Source: Gordonia insulae
GTDB taxonomy: Bacteria > Actinomycetota > Actinomycetes > Mycobacteriales > Mycobacteriaceae
Assembly: GCF_003855095.1 (NCBI RefSeq)
Contig: NZ_CP033972.1
Coordinates: 186,001-250,000 of the forward strand
Length of the DNA: 64,000 bases
Direction: 5' to 3'
A program made the position numbers and the translations under genes. The notes under the pieces are model-generated. The model did no database searches. It was given only the letters and a program-made list of their open reading frames with translations, and was not told where the DNA came from. Positions 1 to 7,731 of the stretch are shown in pieces. Every line of letters begins with the position of its first letter. Position 1 is the stretch's first letter.

Positions 1-2
1 GT

Positions 3-143
3 GGCGCGCCGGCACTCATCGAACCGTTCGCGGTGGGACTCGATGAGGACGGCGCGTCGCCATCAGTTCACGGCGCGGATCACGACGCGGATCGCGACCT
101 GTCCACCGAGGACACGACGAACGACGAACGGGGACAACGATGA
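3..143 (+). CDS. C-terminal end of a gene truncated by the window edge
   Basis: An open frame enters from the left edge and ends at TGA 141-143. Its last 46 residues begin GAPALIEPFAVGLDEDG and become Asp-rich and low-complexity toward the end. The stop overlaps the ATG of the next gene in an ATGA arrangement, which argues that both are translated from one transcript. Too little is present to name a family. The frame is chosen because of this overlap and its acidic actinobacterial composition; the other two frames in this stretch look like shadows. Confidence 0.55.
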   Translation, partial: GAPALIEPFAVGLDEDGASPSVHGADHDADRDLSTEDTTNDERGQR

Positions 144-643
144 CCGAAGCACCGAGCGATCCGGTCCTGGCGCGTATCACCGCGGCGGTCGGACGGTCGC
201 ACGGTGGTGACCTCGCCGGCGCACGGCAGACGCTGATCGCTCTCTGGACGGAGATCCGGCCCGACGGCGACGCGTTTCATCGGTGCGTGCTGGCGCACTA
301 CCTCGCGGACATGTTCGCCGACCCGGCCGAAGCGCTGATGTGGGACACCCGTGCGCTCGACGCGGCCGACGCACTCTCGGACGGCCCGGTCACGGCGCAC
401 GGTCACGACCTGCAGGTGGCGGCGTTCTATCCCTCACTGCACCTCAACCTCGCCGACAACCTGCGCCGCCTCGGCTCGTTCGAGGCCGCGGGCACGCATC
501 TGGCGGCAGCACGCGATCGTCTCGACCTACTCGGAGACGACGCATACGGTGACATCATCAGGCAGGGGATCGCGGGGGTGGCGGAAGGAATCGCGCACCG
601 GTCGACGGCACCCTCGCCGACCGCGCCCGCACAGGCACAGTGA
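140..643 (+). CDS. TPR-like hypothetical protein
   Basis: This 167-aa protein is soluble and Ala/Leu/Asp-rich. It looks like a short array of helical hairpins of the tetratricopeptide type: it has motifs such as GDLAGARQTL near residue 24, LHLNLADNLRRLGSFEAAG around 98-116, and a disordered Ala/Pro/Thr tail. Such proteins are usually scaffolds; no catalytic motif is visible. The ATG overlaps the stop of the upstream gene, so translational coupling is likely. The specific function is unknown and the TPR assignment rests on pattern only. Confidence 0.7.
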   Translation: MTEAPSDPVLARITAAVGRSHGGDLAGARQTLIALWTEIRPDGDAFHRCVLAHYLADMFADPAEALMWDTRALDAADALSDGPVTAHGHDLQVAAFYPSLHLNLADNLRRLGSFEAAGTHLAAARDRLDLLGDDAYGDIIRQGIAGVAEGIAHRSTAPSPTAPAQAQ

Positions 644-646
644 CGT

Positions 647-688
647 GGACGTTCAGGGATGAGGACGTTCAGTGATGAGGACGTTCAG
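647..688. repeat. 16-bp tandem repeat between convergent genes
   Basis: The decamer GGACGTTCAG recurs at 647, 663 and 679 with a constant 16-bp period (unit GGACGTTCAGNGATGA). It fills the short gap between the TPR-like gene and the convergent GlsB-like gene and runs over the latter's stop codon. No hairpin typical of a terminator is seen here. Confidence 0.7.
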
Positions 689-984
689 GCCCGCGGCGCG
701 CGAGTCCGCTTGAGGATCGCCGAGCCGATCGCGACCACGATGATCGACCCGATGAGCGCACCGACGATGCCGCCCCAATCGAACTTGTCGGAATCGCCGA
801 TCCCGAGCAGGCCGGTGAAGATCCAGTAGCCGAGCAGGGCGCCGAGCAAACCGAGGACCGTGGAGGCAACCCAGGATTGCCAGCCGCTCATGGTGTTGAA
901 GGCGTCGTTCGGGATGAGCGCACGCGCGATGGCGCCACACACGAAACCGAGCAGTAGGGCAGCGATCAGACTTCCGACGTCCAT
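685..984 (-). CDS. GlsB/YeaQ/YmgE family stress-response membrane protein
   Basis: This 99-aa protein has three hydrophobic segments (about residues 3-22, 35-58 and 70-90) separated by Gly-rich turns. This is the layout of the transglycosylase-associated GlsB/YeaQ/YmgE family; the family is tied to general stress responses but its biochemical role is not settled. The C-terminus is basic (ILKRTRAPRA). The ATG at 984 is preceded by a strong AGGAGG ribosome site about 6 nt away. The gene stands alone on the minus strand, convergent with the upstream hypothetical gene. Confidence 0.85.
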   Translation of the reverse strand: MDVGSLIAALLLGFVCGAIARALIPNDAFNTMSGWQSWVASTVLGLLGALLGYWIFTGLLGIGDSDKFDWGGIVGALIGSIIVVAIGSAILKRTRAPRA

Positions 985-1109
985 GATGACCTCCTGACCC
1001 GCAGACTAGGCCGGTCCGCCCGCGCTCGGCGGGCGTTTCGGGTCACCGACCGTCAACGGATCGGCATCGATTCGGAGGTCGGTGTGCGGACCGTCGGGCC
1101 CGGGTGGAG

Positions 1110-1307
1110 CTAGAGGATCTCGACCTTGGTGCCCAGCGACAAGGTGATCACATCGCGCTCGTCGGAGCTGTTCACGAGCGAGATGATCAGGTTGTCACCC
1201 GTCTCGTCGGGTACGGCGGAGCGGACTACGGCCCGCAATCCATCGACGCTGAAACGGTCGCCGGGTGCGAGGTCTTCGACGAATCTGGTGCGCATGGTGG
1301 TGGTCAT
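1110..1307 (-). CDS. Small conserved hypothetical protein (65 aa)
   Basis: The protein starts MTTTMRTRFVEDLAPGDRF and is mostly beta-type, with a PGDRF turn followed by hydrophobic strands (NLIISLVNSS, DVITLSLG), as in small beta-barrel or KOW/Hedgehog-like folds. No family is recognised. The start at 1307 is favoured over a longer frame from 1388: a -10 box TAGGTT (1315-1320) lies 7 nt before this ATG, as in leaderless actinobacterial genes. It sits just downstream of glnA on the same strand, but a terminator lies between them, so it is probably transcribed separately. Confidence 0.6.
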   Translation of the reverse strand: MTTTMRTRFVEDLAPGDRFSVDGLRAVVRSAVPDETGDNLIISLVNSSDERDVITLSLGTKVEIL

Positions 1308-1398
1308 GGCTATCAACCTAAGGGGAATCGGTGTGAAACGGCAGGGTACAAGGGCCTTAACGTGAGGCCAATCACGAAAATCCGTCATCGGCCAGACG

Positions 1399-1432
1399 CC
1401 GAAGGGCGGCCGGTGACCCGGCCGCCCTTCGG
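1399..1432 (-). terminator. Terminator hairpin of glnA
   Basis: A perfect 15-bp GC-rich stem (CCGAAGGGCGGCCGG, 1399-1413, paired with 1418-1432) closes over the 4-nt loop TGAC. It lies 16 nt past the glnA stop. There is no U-tract, as is common for actinobacterial intrinsic terminators. Confidence 0.8.
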
Positions 1433-1447
1433 GGATGGTGCCTGTGC

Positions 1448-2881
1448 TCAGCAGTCGTAGTAGAGCGCGAACTCGTACGGGTGCGGACGGATCTGCACCG
1501 GCTCGATCTCGTTCTCACGCTTGAGCGCGATCCAGGTCTCGATGAGGTCCTCGGTGAACACGCCACCGGCGGTGAGGTATTCGTGATCCTCTTCGAGCTT
1601 GTCGATGACGGCCGACAGTGAGGTCGGGGCCTGCGGGATGCCCTTGGCCTCCTCCGGCGGGAGCTCGTAGAGGTCCTTGTCGACGGGCTCGTGCGGCTCG
1701 ATCTTGTTCTTGATGCCGTCGAGGCCCGCCATCATCATCGCGGCGAACGCCAGGTACGGGTTGCCCGAGCTGTCCGGGCAACGGAACTCGAGACGCTTGG
1801 CCTTCGGGTTGTTGCCGGTGATCGGGATACGCACGCACGCGCTGCGGTTGCGCTGGCTGTACACCAGGTTGATCGGGGCCTCGTAGCCCGGCACCAGACG
1901 CTTGTAGGAGTTCACCGTCGGGTTGGTGAACGCCAGCAGCGACGGTGCGTGGTGCAGGATGCCGCCGATGTAGTAGCGCGCCAGATCCGACAGGCCCGCG
2001 TAGCCGGCCTCGTCGTGGAACAGCGGCTTGCCGTCCTTCCACAGCGACTGGTGGGCGTGCATGCCCGAGCCGTTGTCGCCGAACAGGGGCTTCGGCATGA
2101 AGGTGACGGTCTTGCCGTTCGCATACGCCGTGTTCTTGATGATGTATTTGAACAGCAGCACGTCGTCGGCGGCGTGCAGCAGCGTGTTGAACTTGTAGTT
2201 GATCTCCGCCTGACCGCCGGTGCCCACCTCGTGGTGACCGCGCTCGAGCTCGAAGCCCGCGTTGGTCAGATTGGTCGACATCTCGTCGCGCAGATCCACG
2301 TAGTGGTCGTACGGCGCGACGGGGAAGTATCCGCCCTTCGGACGGACCTTGTAACCGAGGTTCGGGCTGCCGTCCGGGTCGGTCGGCGAGCCGCTGTTCC
2401 ACCAGCCGGACTCCGACTCGACCTCGTAGAAGGTGCCGTTCATCTGGGAGTCGAAGGACACCGAGTCGAAGATGTAGAACTCGGCCTCGGCACCGAAGAA
2501 GCAGGTGTCGGCGACGCCGGTCGACGCCAGGTAGTCCTCGGCCTTGCGGGCGACGTTGCGCGGGTCGCGGCTGTAGGCCTCACGGGTGAACGGATCGTGG
2601 ACGAAGAAGCTGATGTTCATCGTCTTGGCCTTGCGGAAGGGGTCGATCCGCGCGGTGGCGGGGTCGGGCAGCAGCATCATGTCCGACTCGTCGATCGACT
2701 GGAAGCCGCGCACCGACGAACCGTCGAACGCCAGACCGTCCTCGAACACATCCTCGGTGAACGCCGTGGCCGGGATCGAGAAGTGCTGCATCACACCGGG
2801 CAGGTCACAGAAGCGGATGTCGACGTATTCGACGCCCTCTTTCTTGATGCCCTCGAGAAGTTCTTCTTTGCTGCTGTACAC
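1448..2881 (-). CDS. glnA: Glutamine synthetase, type I (GlnA1)
   Basis: The enzyme makes glutamine from glutamate, ammonia and ATP in the cytoplasm. The 477-aa length matches the mycobacterial GlnA1 size (about 478). Visible signatures are the N-terminal beta-grasp with DGSSVRGF, the Mn/Glu-binding [12 protein letters not shown], the [15 protein letters not shown] loop, and the adenylylation motif DLYELPPEE with its Tyr at about residue 405, so GlnE-type adenylylation control is expected. The start is GTG at 2881 behind AAGGAG. A GlnR-type box with -35 and -10 elements lies upstream, and a terminator hairpin follows. It stands next to an island holding a second, catabolic GlnA-like gene. Confidence 0.98.
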   Translation of the reverse strand: MYSSKEELLEGIKKEGVEYVDIRFCDLPGVMQHFSIPATAFTEDVFEDGLAFDGSSVRGFQSIDESDMMLLPDPATARIDPFRKAKTMNISFFVHDPFTREAYSRDPRNVARKAEDYLASTGVADTCFFGAEAEFYIFDSVSFDSQMNGTFYEVESESGWWNSGSPTDPDGSPNLGYKVRPKGGYFPVAPYDHYVDLRDEMSTNLTNAGFELERGHHEVGTGGQAEINYKFNTLLHAADDVLLFKYIIKNTAYANGKTVTFMPKPLFGDNGSGMHAHQSLWKDGKPLFHDEAGYAGLSDLARYYIGGILHHAPSLLAFTNPTVNSYKRLVPGYEAPINLVYSQRNRSACVRIPITGNNPKAKRLEFRCPDSSGNPYLAFAAMMMAGLDGIKNKIEPHEPVDKDLYELPPEEAKGIPQAPTSLSAVIDKLEEDHEYLTAGGVFTEDLIETWIALKRENEIEPVQIRPHPYEFALYYDC

Positions 2882-2971
2882 CGTGCGGTGACTCCTTAAC
2901 TTGGTCGGGTGGCCAGATCACCTGGCCCGCCTCATCCGCCACCGAGAATGCAGCAGCGGATCTCAGCCAGA

Positions 2972-3025
2972 ACCGTATGGACGCGAAGTTGCCCGTGCGT
3001 CAAGACCGTGTTTCTCCTGTGTTAC
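2972..3025 (-). promoter_or_regulatory. glnA promoter with GlnR-type box
   Basis: Read on the minus strand, GTAAC-N6-GAAAC lies at 3025-3010 and fits the actinobacterial GlnR consensus (gTnAc-n6-GaAAc). It is followed by TTGACG (3003-2998) as a -35 and TACGGT (2977-2972) as a -10. The spacing of 20 nt is longer than ideal; CATACG at 2979-2974 would give 18. The box lies just upstream of -35, the position expected for an activator. This leaves a leader of roughly 85 nt before the GTG. GlnR control is inferred from the motif. Confidence 0.6.
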
Positions 3026-3194
3026 GCGGCTGATGCCGGACACCTCGGTGCAACTCTGTCGTTCCGCATCGCAACGATGCCACGTTGCCGAACGGAACTC
3101 CATCGAAGTCCCGGAAAACCTCGGCCGAACACACGGGTCGGCGGCCCGGTGGAGCGCACATCGGCGCCGCGAACAGCGCGACTACCATGGCGGT

Positions 3195-3314
3195 ATGCGT
3201 CGATGCACCATGTCCAGCACGCCGGGGCCCAACACACCTGGGCCCGGCACACCGGGGTCCACCACATCGCGGTCCAGCGCAGCCGGCCGACCCGGCCGGC
3301 GGGGTGACCGCTGA
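3195..3314 (+). CDS. Possible leaderless small ORF coupled to the RDD gene (39 aa)
   Basis: A -10 box TACCAT (3183-3188) is followed by 6 nt and an ATG, the leaderless layout seen repeatedly in this window. The frame encodes a Pro/Gly/Ser/Thr-rich peptide (TPGPNTPGPGTPG) and ends in TGA, which overlaps the ATG of the RDD gene as TGATG. It may be a real small protein, or a leader whose translation feeds ribosomes into the RDD gene. The rest of 2882-3194 holds only the glnA control region. Coding status is unproven. Confidence 0.4.
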   Translation: MRRCTMSSTPGPNTPGPGTPGSTTSRSSAAGRPGRRGDR

Positions 3315-3814
3315 TGGGGCGCGCGACCGGGTCCTGGCTGTCGGGTCCACAGATCGGACCGAGTGGCGGGGACGTCGACTATCGCGGGCAGGATCTCGGC
3401 CTGCCGGAATCCGGTCCGGGCGCGCTGGCGGGCGGATGGCAGCGCACCGCGGCACTGCTGGTCGACTGGTTGCTCGCGGGCGGGCTGTCGCTGTTGTTCG
3501 TGCCGTTCGGATCACCGACCCTGGGGACGACCGTGCTCGGCGTGTGGTTTGTCCTCGGCATCGTCGCGGTGACGTTCTTCGGGTTCACGCCCGGTCAGTT
3601 CGCGCTCGGTCTGCGTGTGGCACGCGTCGACTTCGGTCCGGAGCGGACCGAGGCGGAGGCGACCGGCAAGGCACCGTTCGCTGCCGTCGGCATCCTCCGC
3701 ACCCTCGGCCGTCAGGTGCTGATCGTGTTCCTGGTCCCGGCACTGATCAACGACTACAACGGTCGCGCCATGCACGATCGTGCGACCGGCACCGCGTTGG
3801 TGCGCACCCGCTGA
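3314..3814 (+). CDS. RDD family membrane protein
   Basis: This 166-aa protein has a soluble N-terminus (about residues 1-40) followed by an RDD-type domain. The first helix begins near WQRTAALLVDWLL, where Arg and Asp take the places of the family's namesake residues. A second helix lies around 73-90, then the characteristic GFTPGQFALGLRVARV turn, and a last helix around 126-145. RDD proteins are small membrane proteins of poorly defined transport function. From memory, M. tuberculosis has an RDD gene beside glnA1 in the same divergent orientation (Rv2219A). The start overlaps the stop of a small upstream ORF. Confidence 0.8.
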   Translation: MGRATGSWLSGPQIGPSGGDVDYRGQDLGLPESGPGALAGGWQRTAALLVDWLLAGGLSLLFVPFGSPTLGTTVLGVWFVLGIVAVTFFGFTPGQFALGLRVARVDFGPERTEAEATGKAPFAAVGILRTLGRQVLIVFLVPALINDYNGRAMHDRATGTALVRTR

Positions 3815-5401
3815 TCAGTCCGTCTTCCCCTTGAGGATCTCGTCCTCGATCGTCCCGCCGAGGCCTTCGGCTTCCGGATCGAACCCGTGCAGGCCGCCGG
3901 TCACCGCGTACTCCTCTTCCGGGGAGAGCACCAGCCGGTGGCGTCCGTAGAGGCCGAACACCAGCAGTCCGATCACGTAGAACACGACGATGGCGATCAC
4001 CGCGTCGCGGTAGTCCGGATTGATCAGCACGCCGATGAAGGTGATGGCCGCGATGACGAAGGCGACCACGGCACCCGCGACACCGGTCGGGCTCTTGTAC
4101 GGGCGGCGTGCGTTCGGGTACTTCCTCCGCAGGATGACGAACGAGATCATCTGCAGCATGTAGGCGAGCACCGCACCCCACACCGCGATGTTCAGAACGA
4201 TCGCTCCCGCACCGGAGATCCAGTACTCGATGACCAACAGGGCGACGAAGCCGATGACCGCACCCGCGATCAGCGCCACGTACGGTGTCCGCCGCGACCC
4301 GGTGAGCGACAGCACCTTCGGGTAGTAGCCGGCCCGGCTCAGCGAGTACAGGTTGCGGCCGTAGGCGTACATGATGCCCTGCAGGCTGGCGAGCAGTCCG
4401 ATCAGGGCGAAGGCCGACAGCACCGACGCCCAGCCGGACGGCAGGAAGGAACGGAAGCCGTCGAGCAGCGGCTCGTCGGAATCGCCGAGGGCGGCGGATC
4501 CGGTGACCGCGGGATTGAGGAAGAACACGATCGCCGCGCAGCCGACGAGGGTGACCATGCCCCAGATCCCGGCACGCGGGATGTCCTTGGTCGGTTCGTG
4601 CGCCTCCTCGGCGGCCAGCGGCAGTTCCTCGATGCCGAGGAAGAACCACATCGCGAAGGGCAGGGCATAGAGGATGCCCATCACGCCGAACGGCAGGAAG
4701 TCGCTCGCACCGGCCTTGGAGGTGTCCGGGTCGATGTCGAGGAGCTTGCCGAAGTCGACGGCGCCGTTGGCGATCGCCAGGATGCCGAAGAGCACGAGGA
4801 TGCCGATGGACACGACTGCGACGACGATGGCGAACTTGAACGACGCCTCGGCGCCCCACGAGTTCAACGCGATGAAGATGGCGTAGAGGATCAGCCACCA
4901 CACCCAGGCGGGCAGGCTCAGCCCGAACAGGTCGTCGGTGATCGCGTTGGCGTACGACGCGGAGAAGTAGACGACGACACCGGTGGTGAAGACGTATTCG
5001 ATGGTCTCGGCGAAGCCGGTGACGAAGCCGCCCCACGGGCCCATCGCCGCCCGCGCGAACGAGTAGGCGCCACCGGTGTGTGGCATGGCCGCCGACATCT
5101 CCCCGATGGAGAACAGCATGCCGAAGTACATGATGACGATGACCAGCGCGGCCACGCCGAGGCCACCCCACCCGGCCTGGCCGATGCCGTAGTTCCAGCC
5201 GGAGAAATCGCCGGAGATGACCGCGGCGATGCCGATGCCCCAGATCCCCCAGAACCCCGCACTGCGTTTGAGCTGTCGTTTCTCGAAGTAGCCGTCCTCG
5301 GCGTGGGTGTAGGTGGCGCCGGACGACTTCATCGCTCGTGTCGTCGCTGCCGGTGTCGAAGCTGCCGGTGTCGAAGCTGCCGGTGTCGAATCGTCTGCCA
5401 T
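3815..5401 (-). CDS. APC-family amine permease, ethanolamine (EAT) type
   Basis: This 528-aa inner-membrane transporter has about 12 hydrophobic segments and a soluble tail. Its first helix carries the text GIGIAAVISGDFSGWNYG, which closely resembles ethanolamine permeases of the EAT branch of the amino acid-polyamine-organocation family; PHTGGAYSFARAAMGPWGG is a typical APC TM3 stretch. It probably imports ethanolamine or a related amine by proton symport. The ATG at 5401 is chosen; the frame stays open upstream to 5518. The N-terminus holds three STPAA repeats. The gene is divergent from the glnA4-type operon and shares its control region. The substrate is inferred. Confidence 0.85.
   Translation of the reverse strand: MADDSTPAASTPAASTPAATTRAMKSSGATYTHAEDGYFEKRQLKRSAGFWGIWGIGIAAVISGDFSGWNYGIGQAGWGGLGVAALVIVIMYFGMLFSIGEMSAAMPHTGGAYSFARAAMGPWGGFVTGFAETIEYVFTTGVVVYFSASYANAITDDLFGLSLPAWVWWLILYAIFIALNSWGAEASFKFAIVVAVVSIGILVLFGILAIANGAVDFGKLLDIDPDTSKAGASDFLPFGVMGILYALPFAMWFFLGIEELPLAAEEAHEPTKDIPRAGIWGMVTLVGCAAIVFFLNPAVTGSAALGDSDEPLLDGFRSFLPSGWASVLSAFALIGLLASLQGIMYAYGRNLYSLSRAGYYPKVLSLTGSRRTPYVALIAGAVIGFVALLVIEYWISGAGAIVLNIAVWGAVLAYMLQMISFVILRRKYPNARRPYKSPTGVAGAVVAFVIAAITFIGVLINPDYRDAVIAIVVFYVIGLLVFGLYGRHRLVLSPEEEYAVTGGLHGFDPEAEGLGGTIEDEILKGKTD
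5346..5390. repeat. 15-bp tandem repeat (3 copies) in the permease N-terminus
   Basis: The unit GCTGCCGGTGTCGAA occurs three times head to tail at 5346, 5361 and 5376. It encodes STPAA repeats in the cytoplasmic N-terminus of the permease. The copies are identical, which suggests recent slippage and possible length variation between strains. Confidence 0.9.
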
Positions 5402-5627
5402 CACGATCTCGCTCTCGGTGGGGGCCGGATACACGCTCGCGGGCCGGCCCGGTCGGGTTCCACTGATAAGGCAGAATAGGACTCCAATGGTCGGTACACC
5501 CTCCTTTAAACGAAACATTCGGGTTAAATCGTGAGGTGGATCAGAGTTGATCGATCGTCCAATGGTTGACTGGACCGGTGAGCGACCTGCTGGTCACCAA
5601 GAAACCGACGGCTGCAGAGGAGTGTCG
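5402..5627. promoter_or_regulatory. Divergent control region of the gamma-glutamyl amine island
   Basis: This 226-bp gap separates the permease from the glnA4-type operon. The 9-mer TCCAATGGT occurs at 5483-5491 and again at 5558-5566; its core CCAATGG is a near-perfect palindrome. The second copy sits in a larger inverted repeat, GTCCA-N9-TGGAC (5557-5575). These are candidate sites for the GntR regulator encoded at the end of the operon. GAAAC-N6-GTTAA (5512-5527) resembles a partial GlnR b-a site pair. An unusually strong Shine-Dalgarno, AAAGGAGGG, lies on the minus strand at 5507-5499, about 100 nt before the permease ATG. All roles are inferred. Confidence 0.45.
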
Positions 5628-6989
5628 ATGACCGACGGCATGCTGGACATGACCGATCTGCAGGAACGCGTCATGGCCGACGAGGTCGACACGGTGATAG
5701 TCGCGTTCCCGGACATGCAGGGACGCCTCACCGGCAAGCGGGTGTCCGCACGACTGTTCCTCGACGACGTGGCGGCCCACGGGTCCGAATGCTGCAATTA
5801 TCTGCTGGCGGTCGACGTCGAGATGAACACCGTAGACGGCTACGCGATGTCGAGTTGGGACACCGGCTACGGCGACATGGTGATGACCCCCGACCTCTCC
5901 ACACTGCGCCTGATCCCGTGGCTGCCGGGGACCGCATTGGTGCTGGCGGATCTGAGCACCACGACCGGATCACCGGTCACCGTGGCGCCGCGCAGCATCC
6001 TGCGCCGCCAGATCGAGCGACTCGACCAGCGCGGTCTGGTGCCCTTCGTCGGCACCGAACTCGAGTTCATGGTGTTCGACAACACCTATCGCGAGGCGTG
6101 GGCCACGCGGTACCACGACCTCACACCCGCGACCGATTACAACGTCGACTACGCGATGCTCGCGTCGACGCGGATGGAGCCGCTGCTGCGCGACATCCGC
6201 CGGGGTATGAGCGGGGCCGGTCTCTACTGCGAGGGTGTGAAAGGGGAGTGCAACCTCGGTCAGCAGGAGATCGCCTTCCGCTATGACCACGCGCTGGTCA
6301 CCTGTGACAACCACACCATCTACCGCAACGGTGCCAAAGAGATCGCCGACCAACACGGCAAGAGCCTCACGTTCATGGCGAAGTTCGACGAGCGGGAGGG
6401 GAACAGCTGTCACATCCACATCTCGCTGCGCGGCGAGGACGGTACGCCGGTGTTCGCCGACGATTCGGCGCCGGACGGGATGTCGCCGATGTTCGGTCAT
6501 TTCATCGCGGGCATCCTCGCGTCACTGCGTGAGCTGTCACTGTGCTTCGCGCCGAACATCAACTCCTACAAGCGTTTCGTCGACGGAAGTTTCGCACCGA
6601 CGGCCATCGCCTGGGGCATGGACAACCGGACGTGCGCGCTCCGGGTGGTCGGGCACGGTGCCGGCATGCGCGTGGAGTGCCGGGCACCGGGCGGTGACGT
6701 CAACCAGTATCTGGCGGTGGCGGCGCTGATCGCGGCCGGCCTCGACGGCGTCGATCGGGAGTTGCCGTTGCCCGAGATCGCTTCGGGCAACGCCTATGTC
6801 GGGTCGGCGGAACGACTCCCGACCTCACTGGCGGAGGCCGCCGACCTCTTCGCCGGCTCGACGCTCGCCGCGACCGCCTTCGGACCGGACGTGGTGGAGC
6901 ACTACCTGAACAACGCGCGGGTCGAGCTCGCGGCATATGGTGCGGCGGTGACCGACTGGGAAAGGGTGCGTGGCTTTGAGCGACTCTGA
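5628..6989 (+). CDS. GlnA4-type gamma-glutamyl-amine ligase (glutamine synthetase-like)
   Basis: This 453-aa protein keeps the glutamine synthetase fold and active-site blocks: FVGTELEFMVFDN (metal and ATP binding), GNSCHIHISL, NINSYKRFVDGSFAPTAIAWG and RVECRAPGGDVNQYLAVAA. It lacks the LYELPPEE adenylylation motif of GlnA1. Relatives such as Streptomyces GlnA3 and GlnA4 attach glutamate to polyamines or ethanolamine instead of ammonia. The ATG at 5628 follows GAGGAG. Downstream genes overlap it as an operon (hydrolase, aldehyde dehydrogenase, SDR, regulator), the order I recall for M. tuberculosis glnA4 and its neighbours. The EAT-type permease points to ethanolamine; polyamines are the alternative. 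Confidence 0.85.
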   Translation: MTDGMLDMTDLQERVMADEVDTVIVAFPDMQGRLTGKRVSARLFLDDVAAHGSECCNYLLAVDVEMNTVDGYAMSSWDTGYGDMVMTPDLSTLRLIPWLPGTALVLADLSTTTGSPVTVAPRSILRRQIERLDQRGLVPFVGTELEFMVFDNTYREAWATRYHDLTPATDYNVDYAMLASTRMEPLLRDIRRGMSGAGLYCEGVKGECNLGQQEIAFRYDHALVTCDNHTIYRNGAKEIADQHGKSLTFMAKFDEREGNSCHIHISLRGEDGTPVFADDSAPDGMSPMFGHFIAGILASLRELSLCFAPNINSYKRFVDGSFAPTAIAWGMDNRTCALRVVGHGAGMRVECRAPGGDVNQYLAVAALIAAGLDGVDRELPLPEIASGNAYVGSAERLPTSLAEAADLFAGSTLAATAFGPDVVEHYLNNARVELAAYGAAVTDWERVRGFERL

Positions 6990-7731
6990 ACGGGACCGCA
7001 AGCCGGTCGTCGGGCTGACGACATATCTCGAACAGTCACGGACGGGCGTCTGGGACGTGCGGGCGAGTTTCCTGCCGCAGGTCTACTTCGACGGTGTCGC
7101 CCGCTCGGGCGGGATCGCCGTGCTGCTGCCCCCACAGCCGGTCGATGCGAGCGTGGCCGAACGCGTGGTCGACGGCCTGGACGCGCTGGTGCTGACCGGC
7201 GGGGTGGACGTGAACCCGGCGAGCTACCGGCAGGAGCCGCACCCGGAGACCGATCGCCCGCGGACCGACCGCGATGCCTGGGAGTTCGCACTGCTCGACG
7301 CCGCGCTGCGTCGTGGACTGCCGATCCTGGGCATCTGCCGCGGCATCCAGGTTCTCAACGTCGCGTTGGGTGGGACGCTGCACCAGCATCTGCCCGACAT
7401 CGTCGGGCATTCGCGTCACCGTGCCGGTAACGCGATCTTCAGTCCCACCGAGATCCAGATCGCCCCGGGCACTCGACTGGCGTCGCTGCTCGGCGATCAT
7501 GTCGACGCGCAGTGTTATCACCATCAGTCCGTCGACCGCGTTGCCGACGGACTGATCGTCAGCGCCCACGACGCGGACGGGCTGGTGGAGGCCGTCGAAC
7601 TCCCCGGTGACGATTTCGTCCTCGGCGTGCAATGGCATCCCGAGGAACGGCTCGACGACCTGCGGCTTTTCGCCGCGGTGGTCGACGCTGCGCGACTCCG
7701 GCTCGTGCGGGCCGAGGAGGTGGATGCATGA
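6970..7731 (+). CDS. PuuD-type gamma-glutamyl amide hydrolase (class I GATase, peptidase C26)
   Basis: This 253-aa hydrolase has the GATase1 fold, with the nucleophile elbow LGICRGIQVLNV (Cys at about 123) and the partner motif LGVQWHPEE (His about 223, Glu about 225). The family includes E. coli PuuD, which cleaves gamma-glutamyl-GABA. Here it should release glutamate from the oxidised gamma-glutamyl intermediate, recycling the activator. The GTG at 6970 overlaps the upstream gene by 20 nt and follows AAAGGG; TTG at 6976 is an alternative. Its stop overlaps the next ATG. Confidence 0.88.
   Translation: MALSDSERDRKPVVGLTTYLEQSRTGVWDVRASFLPQVYFDGVARSGGIAVLLPPQPVDASVAERVVDGLDALVLTGGVDVNPASYRQEPHPETDRPRTDRDAWEFALLDAALRRGLPILGICRGIQVLNVALGGTLHQHLPDIVGHSRHRAGNAIFSPTEIQIAPGTRLASLLGDHVDAQCYHHQSVDRVADGLIVSAHDADGLVEAVELPGDDFVLGVQWHPEERLDDLRLFAAVVDAARLRLVRAEEVDA

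Noticed and set aside
1691..2899. Long plus-strand open frame (402 codons) across glnA
   Set aside because: It is the antisense shadow of the clearly conserved glutamine synthetase; its translation is Val/Arg/His-rich with no family signature.
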